Source: Vagococcus allomyrinae
GTDB lineage: Bacteria; Bacillota; Bacilli; Lactobacillales; Vagococcaceae
Reading direction: 5' to 3'
NCBI RefSeq assembly: GCF_017829975.1
Contig: NZ_JAEEGA010000006.1
Location: 62,001-126,000, forward strand
DNA length: 64,000 nucleotides
Both the position numbers and the translations under genes were made by a program. Under the pieces are notes generated by a model that saw only the letters and a program-made list of their open reading frames with translations, was not told the DNA's origin and searched no databases. Shown in pieces: positions 54,913-63,070 of this stretch; within the stretch, counting starts at the first letter, position 1, and each line of letters begins with the position of its first letter.

Positions 54913-55830
54913 ATGAAAAAGAAAAAACAAATTGACTCTGTTAACATCAAAGGGTTTAGTAAGCCAGTGAACATCTTGTTTACGGCGTTAATGGCAATTG
55001 TGGCAATTGGATGTGTCTTTCCTTTTCTCTTTGTTATTATCATCTCTTTTACGAGTGAGCAGTCGATTGTCCAAAATGGCTATCAGCTAATACCTTCTGG
55101 TTGGAGCTTAGATGGCTATCGCTACTTGTTTGAAATGAAGGAGCAGATTTTACAAGCGCTATTTATCACGGTCTTTGTCACGGTGTTTGGTACCATTGTG
55201 AATGTCATCTTTACGTCAACTTATGCGTATGCAATCTCCAGACAGAATTTTCCCTACCGCCGCTTTTTCACCATGTTGGCCTTAGCGTCCATGTTGTTTA
55301 GCGCTGGGATGGTTCCAAACTATATTGTGATGACGAATTTGCTGGGATTAAAGGACACGATTTGGGCGTTGATTTTGCCAATGGCCTTGTCGCCTTTTAA
55401 TATCATTGTCATGCGAACCTTTTATCGACGTTCTGTTCCAGATGCGATTATCGAGGCTGCTCGAATCGATGGGGCAGGTGAGTTAAGAACTTTCTTGCAA
55501 ATCGTATTACCACTCTCTGTTCCAGGGATTGCTACAATTAGTTTATTTGCAGCCTTGGCTTATTGGAATGATTGGTTTAACGCCTTACTTTATATTCAAA
55601 GTGATAATTTAGTTCCCTTGCAATACTTGTTAATGAAGATCCAAGCTAATATTGATTTTATGATGCAAAATACGGCATTAGGTGCTCAAGTAACAGGTGG
55701 TATTGGGATTCCGAAAGAAGCGACACGGATGGCCATGGTAGTTATTTCCACATTACCAATTGCGGCTACTTATCCATTTTTCCAAAAGTACTTTGTTGGT
55801 GGCTTAACGATCGGCGGAGTCAAAGAATAG
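54913..55830 (+). CDS. ABC oligosaccharide permease, YtcP type
   Basis: A 305-residue CUT1 permease with six helices, EAA loop (IEAARIDGAGELRTFLQIVLP) and the typical end YFVGGLTIGGVKE. It pairs with the LplB-type permease 14 bases upstream. Confidence 0.93.
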   Translation: MKKKKQIDSVNIKGFSKPVNILFTALMAIVAIGCVFPFLFVIIISFTSEQSIVQNGYQLIPSGWSLDGYRYLFEMKEQILQALFITVFVTVFGTIVNVIFTSTYAYAISRQNFPYRRFFTMLALASMLFSAGMVPNYIVMTNLLGLKDTIWALILPMALSPFNIIVMRTFYRRSVPDAIIEAARIDGAGELRTFLQIVLPLSVPGIATISLFAALAYWNDWFNALLYIQSDNLVPLQYLLMKIQANIDFMMQNTALGAQVTGGIGIPKEATRMAMVVISTLPIAATYPFFQKYFVGGLTIGGVKE

Positions 55831-55849
55831 GTTATCTGACGACCAGTGT

Positions 55850-55894
55850 GATAGGAGCGTTTAGCTTCCTATCATGCTCTAGTCTGGTATAATA
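55850..55894 (+). promoter_or_regulatory. Intergenic hairpin plus extended -10 promoter before the binding-protein gene
   Basis: GATAGGAGC (55850-55858) pairs with GCTTCCTATC (55865-55874, one bulge) without a T-run. TGgTATAAT (55886-55894) is an extended -10. Together they would let the binding protein be made in excess of the permeases, by extra transcription or transcript stabilisation. Confidence 0.5.
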
Positions 55895-55927
55895 AAAATC
55901 TGAATTAGAAAATCGGAGGGAATGAAC

Positions 55928-57409
55928 GTGAAAAAAACGTTTAAAAAGTTGGTGTTAGCGAGCATGAGTTTGGCTTTAGTTGGTACTTTAGCGGCTTGTG
56001 GCGGACTGACCGGGGATAAGCAAAAATCAAAAAAAAGCGACAAAGCGAGTGGTGACACGACGACGTTAACGATGTACCGTGTCGGAGAAAAACCTAAGAA
56101 TTATGATGAATTGATGGAAGTTGTTAATAAACGCATGAAGGATGAAATTGGTGCTGAGTTAAACATTCAATATATTGGCTGGGGTGATTACCAAAACAAA
56201 ATGTCGGTGATTACGTCTTCTGGTGAAGATTATGACATCGCTTTCGCTGATAGTTACGTCAGTACGGCGCAAAAGGGTGCTTATAAAGATTTAACGGAAC
56301 TTGCACCTAAATATGCGAAAGAAACCTATGATAATTTGAACCCAACCTACATTGAAGGGAATAAAGTTGACGGTAAATTATACGCAATTCCGGTTAATGC
56401 TAATGTGTTTGCCCAACGAGTGATGACCTTTGATAAAGAATTAGTTGATAAATATGACTTGGATATTTCCAAAGTTAAAACGATTGCTGATTTAGAACCA
56501 TTATTAAAAGTAATCAAGGAAAATGAGCCGAATGTTTCACCTTTCCCAGCTGGTAAAGATATTCGCATGGGAAATTTTGATTATGTCTACGATGTCAATG
56601 TGCCGTTAGGCATTGATCTGGAAGGGGATAAGACTAAAATCATTAACCCTTATGCAGATTCGCCGAGGATGAAACGTGATTTGGCAGATATGCATACATT
56701 GTTTGCTAAAAAGTATATCCCACAAGATGCTGCAACCAGTGACGAACTTTATCGTTTAGATGACAAAACATGGTTTGTCCGCGTTGAAACACAAGGACCT
56801 TACGATTATGGCGATACGATCTTAACACGAGCCGCTGGTCGCGAATTGGTTTCAGTGCCATTGACAACGCCATTGAAGGACAATGGTCAAATGTTTGTTG
56901 CTAACTGGGTGATTTCTAATACTTCTAAAAATGCTGAAAAAGCGTTAGAAGCGATTAATTTGATTAATACGGATCAGGATCTATTGGCTACAATGGTCTT
57001 TGGTAAAGAAGGCGAAGGCTGGGAAAAAGTAGGCGATGACCACATGAAGACCTTGCCTGGCTATGATGCAAGTAATAAAGTTATCGGTGGTGCTTGGATG
57101 ACAGGCGATAACAACAAGATTTTCCTTGATGAAAAGATTACTGATGAGATGGTAGCCGAGCGTGATGAAAAAATTGAAGCGGCTGAACAGTCACCATTAC
57201 TTGGTTTTAATTTTAACGCAGAAAATGTTAAAACGGAAATCACTAACTTGTCAAACGTAACGGGTCAATACAAAGCTGGCCTAAGTACTGGTACCCTCGA
57301 TCCAGATAAAGCAATTCCAGAATTTAATGCAAAACTTGAAGAAGCAGGTTTGAAAAAAGTTCAAGAAGAAATGCAAAAACAATTCGATGAGTTTATGAAA
57401 GATAAATAA
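55928..57409 (+). CDS. ABC oligosaccharide-binding lipoprotein, LplA/NgtS type
   Basis: A 493-residue lipoprotein of the large LplA-like class. Signal peptide MKKTFKKLVLASMSLALVG ends in LAAC with lipidated C24; a Ser/Lys-rich linker follows. MYRVGEKPKNYDELMEVVNKRM and the DYVYDVNVPLGID region fit this family. GTG 55928 is preferred over ATG 55922, since GGAGG is 8 bases before the former and 2 before the latter. Given the nearby mannosidase and GH84 genes, an N-glycan-type ligand is inferred. No ATPase gene is present, so an MsmX-type shared ATPase is expected. Confidence 0.92.
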   Translation: MKKTFKKLVLASMSLALVGTLAACGGLTGDKQKSKKSDKASGDTTTLTMYRVGEKPKNYDELMEVVNKRMKDEIGAELNIQYIGWGDYQNKMSVITSSGEDYDIAFADSYVSTAQKGAYKDLTELAPKYAKETYDNLNPTYIEGNKVDGKLYAIPVNANVFAQRVMTFDKELVDKYDLDISKVKTIADLEPLLKVIKENEPNVSPFPAGKDIRMGNFDYVYDVNVPLGIDLEGDKTKIINPYADSPRMKRDLADMHTLFAKKYIPQDAATSDELYRLDDKTWFVRVETQGPYDYGDTILTRAAGRELVSVPLTTPLKDNGQMFVANWVISNTSKNAEKALEAINLINTDQDLLATMVFGKEGEGWEKVGDDHMKTLPGYDASNKVIGGAWMTGDNNKIFLDEKITDEMVAERDEKIEAAEQSPLLGFNFNAENVKTEITNLSNVTGQYKAGLSTGTLDPDKAIPEFNAKLEEAGLKKVQEEMQKQFDEFMKDK

Positions 57410-57428
57410 TTAGGTCGAATGTGGGCAG

Positions 57429-57455
57429 AGGCGAATTTCTTTATGAGATTTGCCT
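57429..57455 (+). terminator. Weak terminator/attenuator after the binding-protein gene
   Basis: AGGCGAATTTC pairs with GAGATTTGCCT (two G-T pairs) around TTTAT, followed by an imperfect T-rich stretch; partial read-through to YesL/YesM/YesN is likely. Confidence 0.5.
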
Positions 57456-57520
57456 TTGTTCTATTCATATTTTTCTGAAATTAATCATGAAAAATGTTAT
57501 CATACTAAGGGAAAGCAGAG

Positions 57521-58129
57521 GTGAAATCCTTGATAGAAAGCGGGATTACAGAAGGGATAAACAAATTCTTTTTTATCTTAAAATTAAGTGTTTATTTTTG
57601 GGGGATGAGTTTAGTTGGTGTCGTATTTTTAGGTGTTGGCCCAGCTTTTTTAGCGATTATGTCCATCTATCAAGAATTTGGTTGGGACTATAAAGAGATT
57701 ACTTGGCAAAGGTTATGGCGCCGTTTTAAGGATAATTTTGTATTGGGTAATAAACTGCTGTACACCTATGGAGGGGTTAGCTTATTTCTTTTCTTAAGTC
57801 TCTATACGTCAAGCCAATTGACTGGGATGATTTTTTTGATGATTGATTTTATGTTAGTCGCATTACTACTGATGGTACTAGTAGGGGCATTTTTTGCCTT
57901 TGCGCTGGTGTCCGTTTACGATATTTCGTTTCAAAATCTGTTGAAGCTATCGTTTATTTTGGTTTTTAAAGAGCTAAAGGCCACATTTTCAATTATTGTG
58001 TTTATGGTGTTGCTTATCGTGGTTGGTTATAAAGCGCCTGCCTTACTTTTTTTCGCAGGAATAGGAATAGTGGCTTTCTTTTTAAGTCGTTTAGGGAAAA
58101 AATTGGATGAAGGCTTAGTATTTGAGTAG
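57521..58129 (+). CDS. YesL-like membrane protein (DUF624 type)
   Basis: A 202-residue protein with five hydrophobic segments and the family stretches GVGPAFLAIMSIYQEFGWDY and WRRFKDNFVLGN. YesL proteins regularly sit between YesMN and an LplABC-type importer; a helper role in transport or sensing is assumed but unproved. The start is GTG 57521, with a modest ribosome site; TTG 57530 is an alternative. Confidence 0.8.
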   Translation: MKSLIESGITEGINKFFFILKLSVYFWGMSLVGVVFLGVGPAFLAIMSIYQEFGWDYKEITWQRLWRRFKDNFVLGNKLLYTYGGVSLFLFLSLYTSSQLTGMIFLMIDFMLVALLLMVLVGAFFAFALVSVYDISFQNLLKLSFILVFKELKATFSIIVFMVLLIVVGYKAPALLFFAGIGIVAFFLSRLGKKLDEGLVFE

Positions 58130-58156
58130 TCTGTAAGCTTTACTGGGGAGTTAGTT

Positions 58157-59836
58157 ATGAAAATAAAAGGAAATTTGATGTACCGTTTACTAAAAATATA
58201 CTCGATGACCTTGTTGATTATCATCACTATTTTTGCTGTTGGCGTAAGTTGGATTAATAATCGAGAAAGTTCTAAACGGGCGGAACGTTTGGCTCAGAAC
58301 TCTTTGCTCAGAGTATCAACTTTTGTGGAAGAAAATCAGCAAAAGGCCGTTGAATTGGCGGGAAATATTAGCAACAGTGAGATAGAGTACCAAGGGTTAA
58401 CGCGTTACTTTGCCATGACAGATGCGGAGTATTTGGACTATACCTTGAACCATAACTATGCTAAAAGCAATTTTACCCATGTTATTCAACAGTTATACCC
58501 GACAAATGATGAGATTATTTCTGTTTCTGTGGATTTACTTAGTAATAAAGAACGTTATTTGTCAGATGTTGACAGTCGATATGGGCGTAAAGTAGAACAG
58601 TTACCACCAAACGAAGAGATCATGTTTAATGCGCCTTTAAAAGATGTTTGGGCTAAACTAATTGGCAACGTCTATATGACGGTCAATAAGGAACCTTTGA
58701 CGGAGATGTTAAAGCAGTTGTCAGCGGAATATACCGCCGATGTTTTTTTGATATCGGAACGAAATCAGTTGGTTTACACGAATTCAAAAAATAAAACACT
58801 AGTCAGTGAGTTGGAAGAGAAACTTGAAAAAGGCTCAGAGATTGATACCAGCCAATATGAAGGGGAGAACATTGTAGCAGAAACCCAAGTCACTGTCCAA
58901 AAATATCACATATTGTCCTTGGTTAATAAAGAACAAGTCAACCAAAGCTCGCGCTTATTTATGTTTTGGATGCTCTTTTTTAGTCTGATGATTGATGGGG
59001 TTTTGTTGCTGTTGCTTTATCGGTTATTTAATGGCTACGTCTTTCAGATTGGTGATATATTGGTGACGATCAAACAAGTCTCATCTGGCAATCGTGCCAC
59101 GAGAATTCCGATTGAGAACAAAAAGGCCGAATTAAAAGATATTTCCCTTGGCATCAATGAAATGTTAGAGAGTCTGGATAATTTTATCAGGGAAAATTAT
59201 GAGTTAGAGCTACGTCAAAAAGATGCTGATTTCCGAGCACTACAAGCTCAGATCAATCCTCATTTTATGTACAACACTTTAGAATATATTCGGATGTATG
59301 CCTTAAGTGAAGGGATGGAGGAGTTATCAGAAGTGGTCTTTTCTTTCGCGTCTATTTTAAGGAATAATATTTCGCAGAAAAAGATGATCACACTTGAAAA
59401 TGAACTTAAATTTGTCGAGCAGTATGTTTATCTGTATCAGATGCGTTACCCAAAAAGTATTGCGTATTCCTTTAAAATCGATCAGAGCTTAACGGGCTTT
59501 GAAATTCCCAAATTTTGTTTACAGCCTCTTGTGGAAAATTATTTTGCCCACGGCATCGATTACACACGATTGGATAATGTCATCAGCGTATATGCCCGTG
59601 AAATTGAGACGGGGATTGAAATTGAAATTCGTGATAATGGTCGGGGGATGGATTCGCAGACCTTACAAAAAATTAATGATTATTTGGTTGACCACCAACC
59701 TTATGAAAGTCAGTCGATTGGGATTCAAAATGTCAACGAACGCTTAAAAATTATTTTTGGTGAGGACTACTCGATGGTTTATGAAGAGACACCTGGTGGT
59801 GGGACGACTGTTCGCATCAGAATTCGACGAAGTTAA
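58157..59836 (+). CDS. Sensor histidine kinase, YesM family
   Basis: A 559-residue kinase: membrane helix (about 11-32), extracellular sensor of about 230 residues (33-265), second helix (about 267-290), HAMP (about 290-345), phospho-acceptor H369 in QINPHFMYNTLE, and the ATPase domain with CLQPLVENYFAHG, DNGRGM and the final GGGTTVRIRI. YesM kinases work with AraC-type regulators to induce sugar ABC importers. It starts 27 bases after YesL and is followed by yesN after 24 bases. Confidence 0.93.
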   Translation: MKIKGNLMYRLLKIYSMTLLIIITIFAVGVSWINNRESSKRAERLAQNSLLRVSTFVEENQQKAVELAGNISNSEIEYQGLTRYFAMTDAEYLDYTLNHNYAKSNFTHVIQQLYPTNDEIISVSVDLLSNKERYLSDVDSRYGRKVEQLPPNEEIMFNAPLKDVWAKLIGNVYMTVNKEPLTEMLKQLSAEYTADVFLISERNQLVYTNSKNKTLVSELEEKLEKGSEIDTSQYEGENIVAETQVTVQKYHILSLVNKEQVNQSSRLFMFWMLFFSLMIDGVLLLLLYRLFNGYVFQIGDILVTIKQVSSGNRATRIPIENKKAELKDISLGINEMLESLDNFIRENYELELRQKDADFRALQAQINPHFMYNTLEYIRMYALSEGMEELSEVVFSFASILRNNISQKKMITLENELKFVEQYVYLYQMRYPKSIAYSFKIDQSLTGFEIPKFCLQPLVENYFAHGIDYTRLDNVISVYAREIETGIEIEIRDNGRGMDSQTLQKINDYLVDHQPYESQSIGIQNVNERLKIIFGEDYSMVYEETPGGGTTVRIRIRRS

Positions 59837-59860
59837 GGAAGATCAGGAGGAGGAGACAAG

Positions 59861-61306
59861 ATGTGCAAAGTTTTATTAGTCGATGATGAATACATGATTT
59901 TAGCAGGACTAAAGCATTTGATCCCTTGGGAGGAATTGGGAATCGAATTAGTCGGGACCGCGACTAATGGTAAAGAAGCGCTGGATTTTGTCTTGCAAGA
60001 ACAGGTTGACATTGTCTTGTCTGATATTACGATGCCGCTATTATCAGGCATAGATTTTTTAAGAGAAGCGAAGAAACAGCAGGTAAATATCAAGACGATT
60101 TTTTTGTCAGGCTATCAGGAGTTTGAGTTTGTTAAAGAAGGGATGTCTTTGGGTGCGGTCGATTATTTGGTTAAACCTGTGGACCGAAATGAATTGATAG
60201 TGGCGCTGAAGAAGGCGATTGCGTTCGTGCAAGAAGAGTCAAATAAACATGATTTTGAGCGCTTGAAATTCGAACAGCGTTTAAAAGATTGGGTTTTTGG
60301 CGAAGCGGAGCCGGAGTTGGTAGCGGAATTGGCTCTAAATAAGCGCCAGACTGTCAATGTGTTTGTGGGCCAGTACGAGGAAGGGGAGTTTGAAGCTTAT
60401 TTGGACAAGCTTGAAAACTGTTATTATTTTTCAGAAGGAGACAAGCAAATTGTCGGTATTTTGCTGGATTATAACAAACAGGAGTTAGAGCAGTTATACC
60501 GTCAAATGGCAGAAATATTTCCCAAAGATGTGTTTGTGTTTGCTGGAACATTAAAAGAAACGTACGTGGAAATTAAGAAAAGTTACAATGTGGCAATCTC
60601 CTTAAAAGACAGTTACTATTTTTATAATTTGGTACAGGATGGTTGTATTTGGCTGGAATTAACCAATCAATTGGAAGAAATATACTACAATAGTACCGAT
60701 GATTTGCCTTTTATTTCTAAGAGTGCCCCAGAGTTTAGTTTGCATGAAAAAATCTTGCAGATTATCCATTATTTTCAACGAACGCCAATACCGCCCAATC
60801 ATGCTAGATACTTTATGTTATTAATTCTATCAGATGCAAGAGCCCATTATGACTTGGAGTTAAAGGGAAGTTATCAGGAAGAAATTGATCAAATTCGTAA
60901 TATTAATAATATTGATGAAATTACCGCCACCTTTCTTCAGCTTGAAGAAGAAATCAAACATTTACTTTCCCAGCGATCTTACAGTGAGCTAACTCAAAAA
61001 GCCATTAATTTGGTTCATCGGGACTATCAACATGATCTGATGCTAAAAGAAATTGCAGAAGCGTTGTATGTTAACCCGATGTATTTGGGACAATTAATTC
61101 GCAAAGAGACAGGCCAAACATTTGCTCAATATTTGAATAGTTATCGTATTAAAAAAGCGGAAGAAATGCTGATTAAGTCAGCCAAAACGGTCAATGAAAT
61201 TGCTTATGCGGTTGGGTATTCGAGCACTGGTTATTTTCATAAAAATTTTAAAGAAGTTTATGGCATTACGCCAAAAGATTTTCGGGAGAAAAACTTATCA
61301 ATCTAA
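59861..61306 (+). CDS. AraC-type response regulator, YesN family
   Basis: A 481-residue regulator: receiver domain (1-120) with phospho-acceptor D55 in LSDITMPLLSG and acidic D8-D9, a variable linker (about 130-370), and a C-terminal AraC domain (about 380-481) with two helix-turn-helix units (LKEIAEALYVNPMYLGQLIR and VNEIAYAVGYSSTGYFHKNF). It is the likely activator of the importer operon upstream and may act on GH84 or the sulfatases too. Confidence 0.94.
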   Translation: MCKVLLVDDEYMILAGLKHLIPWEELGIELVGTATNGKEALDFVLQEQVDIVLSDITMPLLSGIDFLREAKKQQVNIKTIFLSGYQEFEFVKEGMSLGAVDYLVKPVDRNELIVALKKAIAFVQEESNKHDFERLKFEQRLKDWVFGEAEPELVAELALNKRQTVNVFVGQYEEGEFEAYLDKLENCYYFSEGDKQIVGILLDYNKQELEQLYRQMAEIFPKDVFVFAGTLKETYVEIKKSYNVAISLKDSYYFYNLVQDGCIWLELTNQLEEIYYNSTDDLPFISKSAPEFSLHEKILQIIHYFQRTPIPPNHARYFMLLILSDARAHYDLELKGSYQEEIDQIRNINNIDEITATFLQLEEEIKHLLSQRSYSELTQKAINLVHRDYQHDLMLKEIAEALYVNPMYLGQLIRKETGQTFAQYLNSYRIKKAEEMLIKSAKTVNEIAYAVGYSSTGYFHKNFKEVYGITPKDFREKNLSI

Positions 61307-61338
61307 AAAGAGGACTAGCACGAGCTGGTCCTCTTTTT
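61305..61338. terminator. Intrinsic terminator
   Basis: AAAAAGAGGACtAGC pairs with GCTgGTCCTCTTTTT around ACGA. Confidence 0.88.
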
Positions 61339-61456
61339 CTTGAGGAGGAAAGCCGCTAACTTGCTCGCGACTTTAATAGGTATCAAGCTGAGCTGAGTGC
61401 TACTATTTTTGGTCGTAGGCAATCTTATGAATGATCGGATACAAAGGAAAGTGCTG

Positions 61457-62842
61457 CTACCTTGACCAGTATGTTTTGCCTTGTGGAAAGTCAAGGTCTC
61501 CCCAAGCGATAGCCGTGCTTTTTAAAGCGGCTTGAAGGTCGGTTAAAATAGCATCGTAGGCGGGTTGTTGTGAAAGGTCAGTCATTTCAAATGGGTCAGT
61601 TTGAAGATCGAATAGCTGAGTGTGATTTCCCGATTGTGTGCGATAGTCGATCAATTTATAGCGATCGTTTTTGTAACTACGAATCTTGTCTGTGAAGGCA
61701 CTGAAAAGGCCATCTCTTACAGGGAGTTGTTTTTGGATGACTGGCATCAGGGATTGCCCCTCAAGGGAGTCAGGGACAGGGAGGCCTACTAGTTCGCAGA
61801 TTGTAGGGAAAATATCCATCAAATAGACATATTGTTGCCGCTTTTCGCCTTTCGGAAGCCCTGGTCCAGCCATGATTAAAGGAACTCGAATGCTGTGGTC
61901 ATATAGATTTTGTTTGCCCATTAGCCCGTGTTGTCCGATCGCGATGCCGTTATCACCACAAAAGATAATGATGGTTTCTTCATAAAGCTTTTCGGCTTTT
62001 AAGGTCGCGATAATCTTGCCAATGGCATCATCTAAATGACTTATCATGGCGTAATAGTCAGCAAGATGCTGCTGAATCGCTTGTTTCTGTCGCGGATATT
62101 TTTCCAGTGATTCATCTCGTTGTTCCCGAACATCAAACTCGAAGGGGTGCTCAGGTAAAAAATTATCGGGCAGAGAGAGGGTTTCGCGTTGATACATCTG
62201 TTGATACTTTTCTGGCATTGTTCGTGGATCATGAGGTGCCAGAAAAGAAGTGTACATAAAAAAAGGTTGCTTCTTATTAAGGGAGTGCTTTAAAAAATGA
62301 ATGGTTTCATCTGCAAATAAATCTGTAGAGTGCTTGCCCAGCTCAATTTGTTCAGCGGGAATCTCGATCACTGTATTGGTGGAGAAAGGATCTTGAGTAA
62401 ATTTATGCGTGTCGCGATACGCACCTGTTTTGTCGTAACGGTAAGTCGGCACATTCCAGTGATCCCACATGCCACCAAAAAAAATCTGATTGCCATTGGA
62501 AAAGCTACGGGCGTATGAGTCTGTTCCATTGTGCCACTTGCCGATGCCACAGGTTTGATACCCTGCATTTTTTAGGGTTTCTCCAAGTAAGGGATGGTTA
62601 TCTGGGATCGTTTCACCACAATTTTTGAGCTTAAAAAGACTTTGAGAACTGTGAATCATGGCTCTAGAAGGCATACAAACTGCCCCGCTGGTCCCCCCAG
62701 GAATATGGGCTTGCTCAAAACTGATGCCTGAAGCGACTAATTCGTCTAAATGAGGGGTTTGAATCTCTTGATTTCCTAAGGCGTGGATGGTGTCAAATCG
62801 TTGATCGTCTGTAAGAATAAATAACACATTTTTATTCGTCAT
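61457..62842 (-). CDS. Sulfatase, Cys-type (family S1)
   Basis: A 461-residue alkaline-phosphatase-fold sulfatase. The maturation motif is C56-M-P-S-R in GAVCMPSRAM, with metal ligands TDDQR at 11-15 and FCGDNG near 293. It is Cys-type and needs formylglycine conversion; anSME at 42843 is the obvious maturase. No signal peptide, so sulfated sugars must be imported first. Sugar and position of sulfate cannot be told. AAAGGAG precedes ATG 62842; it is divergent from the second sulfatase. Confidence 0.93.
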   Translation of the reverse strand: MTNKNVLFILTDDQRFDTIHALGNQEIQTPHLDELVASGISFEQAHIPGGTSGAVCMPSRAMIHSSQSLFKLKNCGETIPDNHPLLGETLKNAGYQTCGIGKWHNGTDSYARSFSNGNQIFFGGMWDHWNVPTYRYDKTGAYRDTHKFTQDPFSTNTVIEIPAEQIELGKHSTDLFADETIHFLKHSLNKKQPFFMYTSFLAPHDPRTMPEKYQQMYQRETLSLPDNFLPEHPFEFDVREQRDESLEKYPRQKQAIQQHLADYYAMISHLDDAIGKIIATLKAEKLYEETIIIFCGDNGIAIGQHGLMGKQNLYDHSIRVPLIMAGPGLPKGEKRQQYVYLMDIFPTICELVGLPVPDSLEGQSLMPVIQKQLPVRDGLFSAFTDKIRSYKNDRYKLIDYRTQSGNHTQLFDLQTDPFEMTDLSQQPAYDAILTDLQAALKSTAIAWGDLDFPQGKTYWSR

Positions 62843-63006
62843 ATTAGATCTCCTTTAATCGTGATAGGGTAAGCTGATAGGTTTATTTTAGGCCTTAATG
62901 GCTTGTTGGGAAAGGTTAAAACTATAGTAGAAATAGCACGAACTATAGATAGAGTTGTATTTTTCTATAAAAGGTAGGAAAAGACCTATAGTTTATTGAA
63001 TAAAAG

Positions 63007-63028
63007 TGATAGCGTTTGCTAGTATAAT
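63007..63028 (+). promoter_or_regulatory. Candidate cre site and -10 of the second sulfatase gene
   Basis: TGATAGCGTTTGCT (63007-63020) fits 12 of 14 cre positions and lies directly before TATAAT (63023-63028); no good -35 is seen at 17 bases. CcpA binding here would block transcription. Confidence 0.5.
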
Positions 63029-63070
63029 GGTAGTGTGAAGGAGACAATTAAGGGAAAGGAAAGGGACTTG

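Noticed and set aside
57421-57693. 90-residue frame before the YesL-like gene
   Set aside because: It overlaps a hairpin and the YesL-like start in another frame; the YesL-like frame is clearly the coding one.
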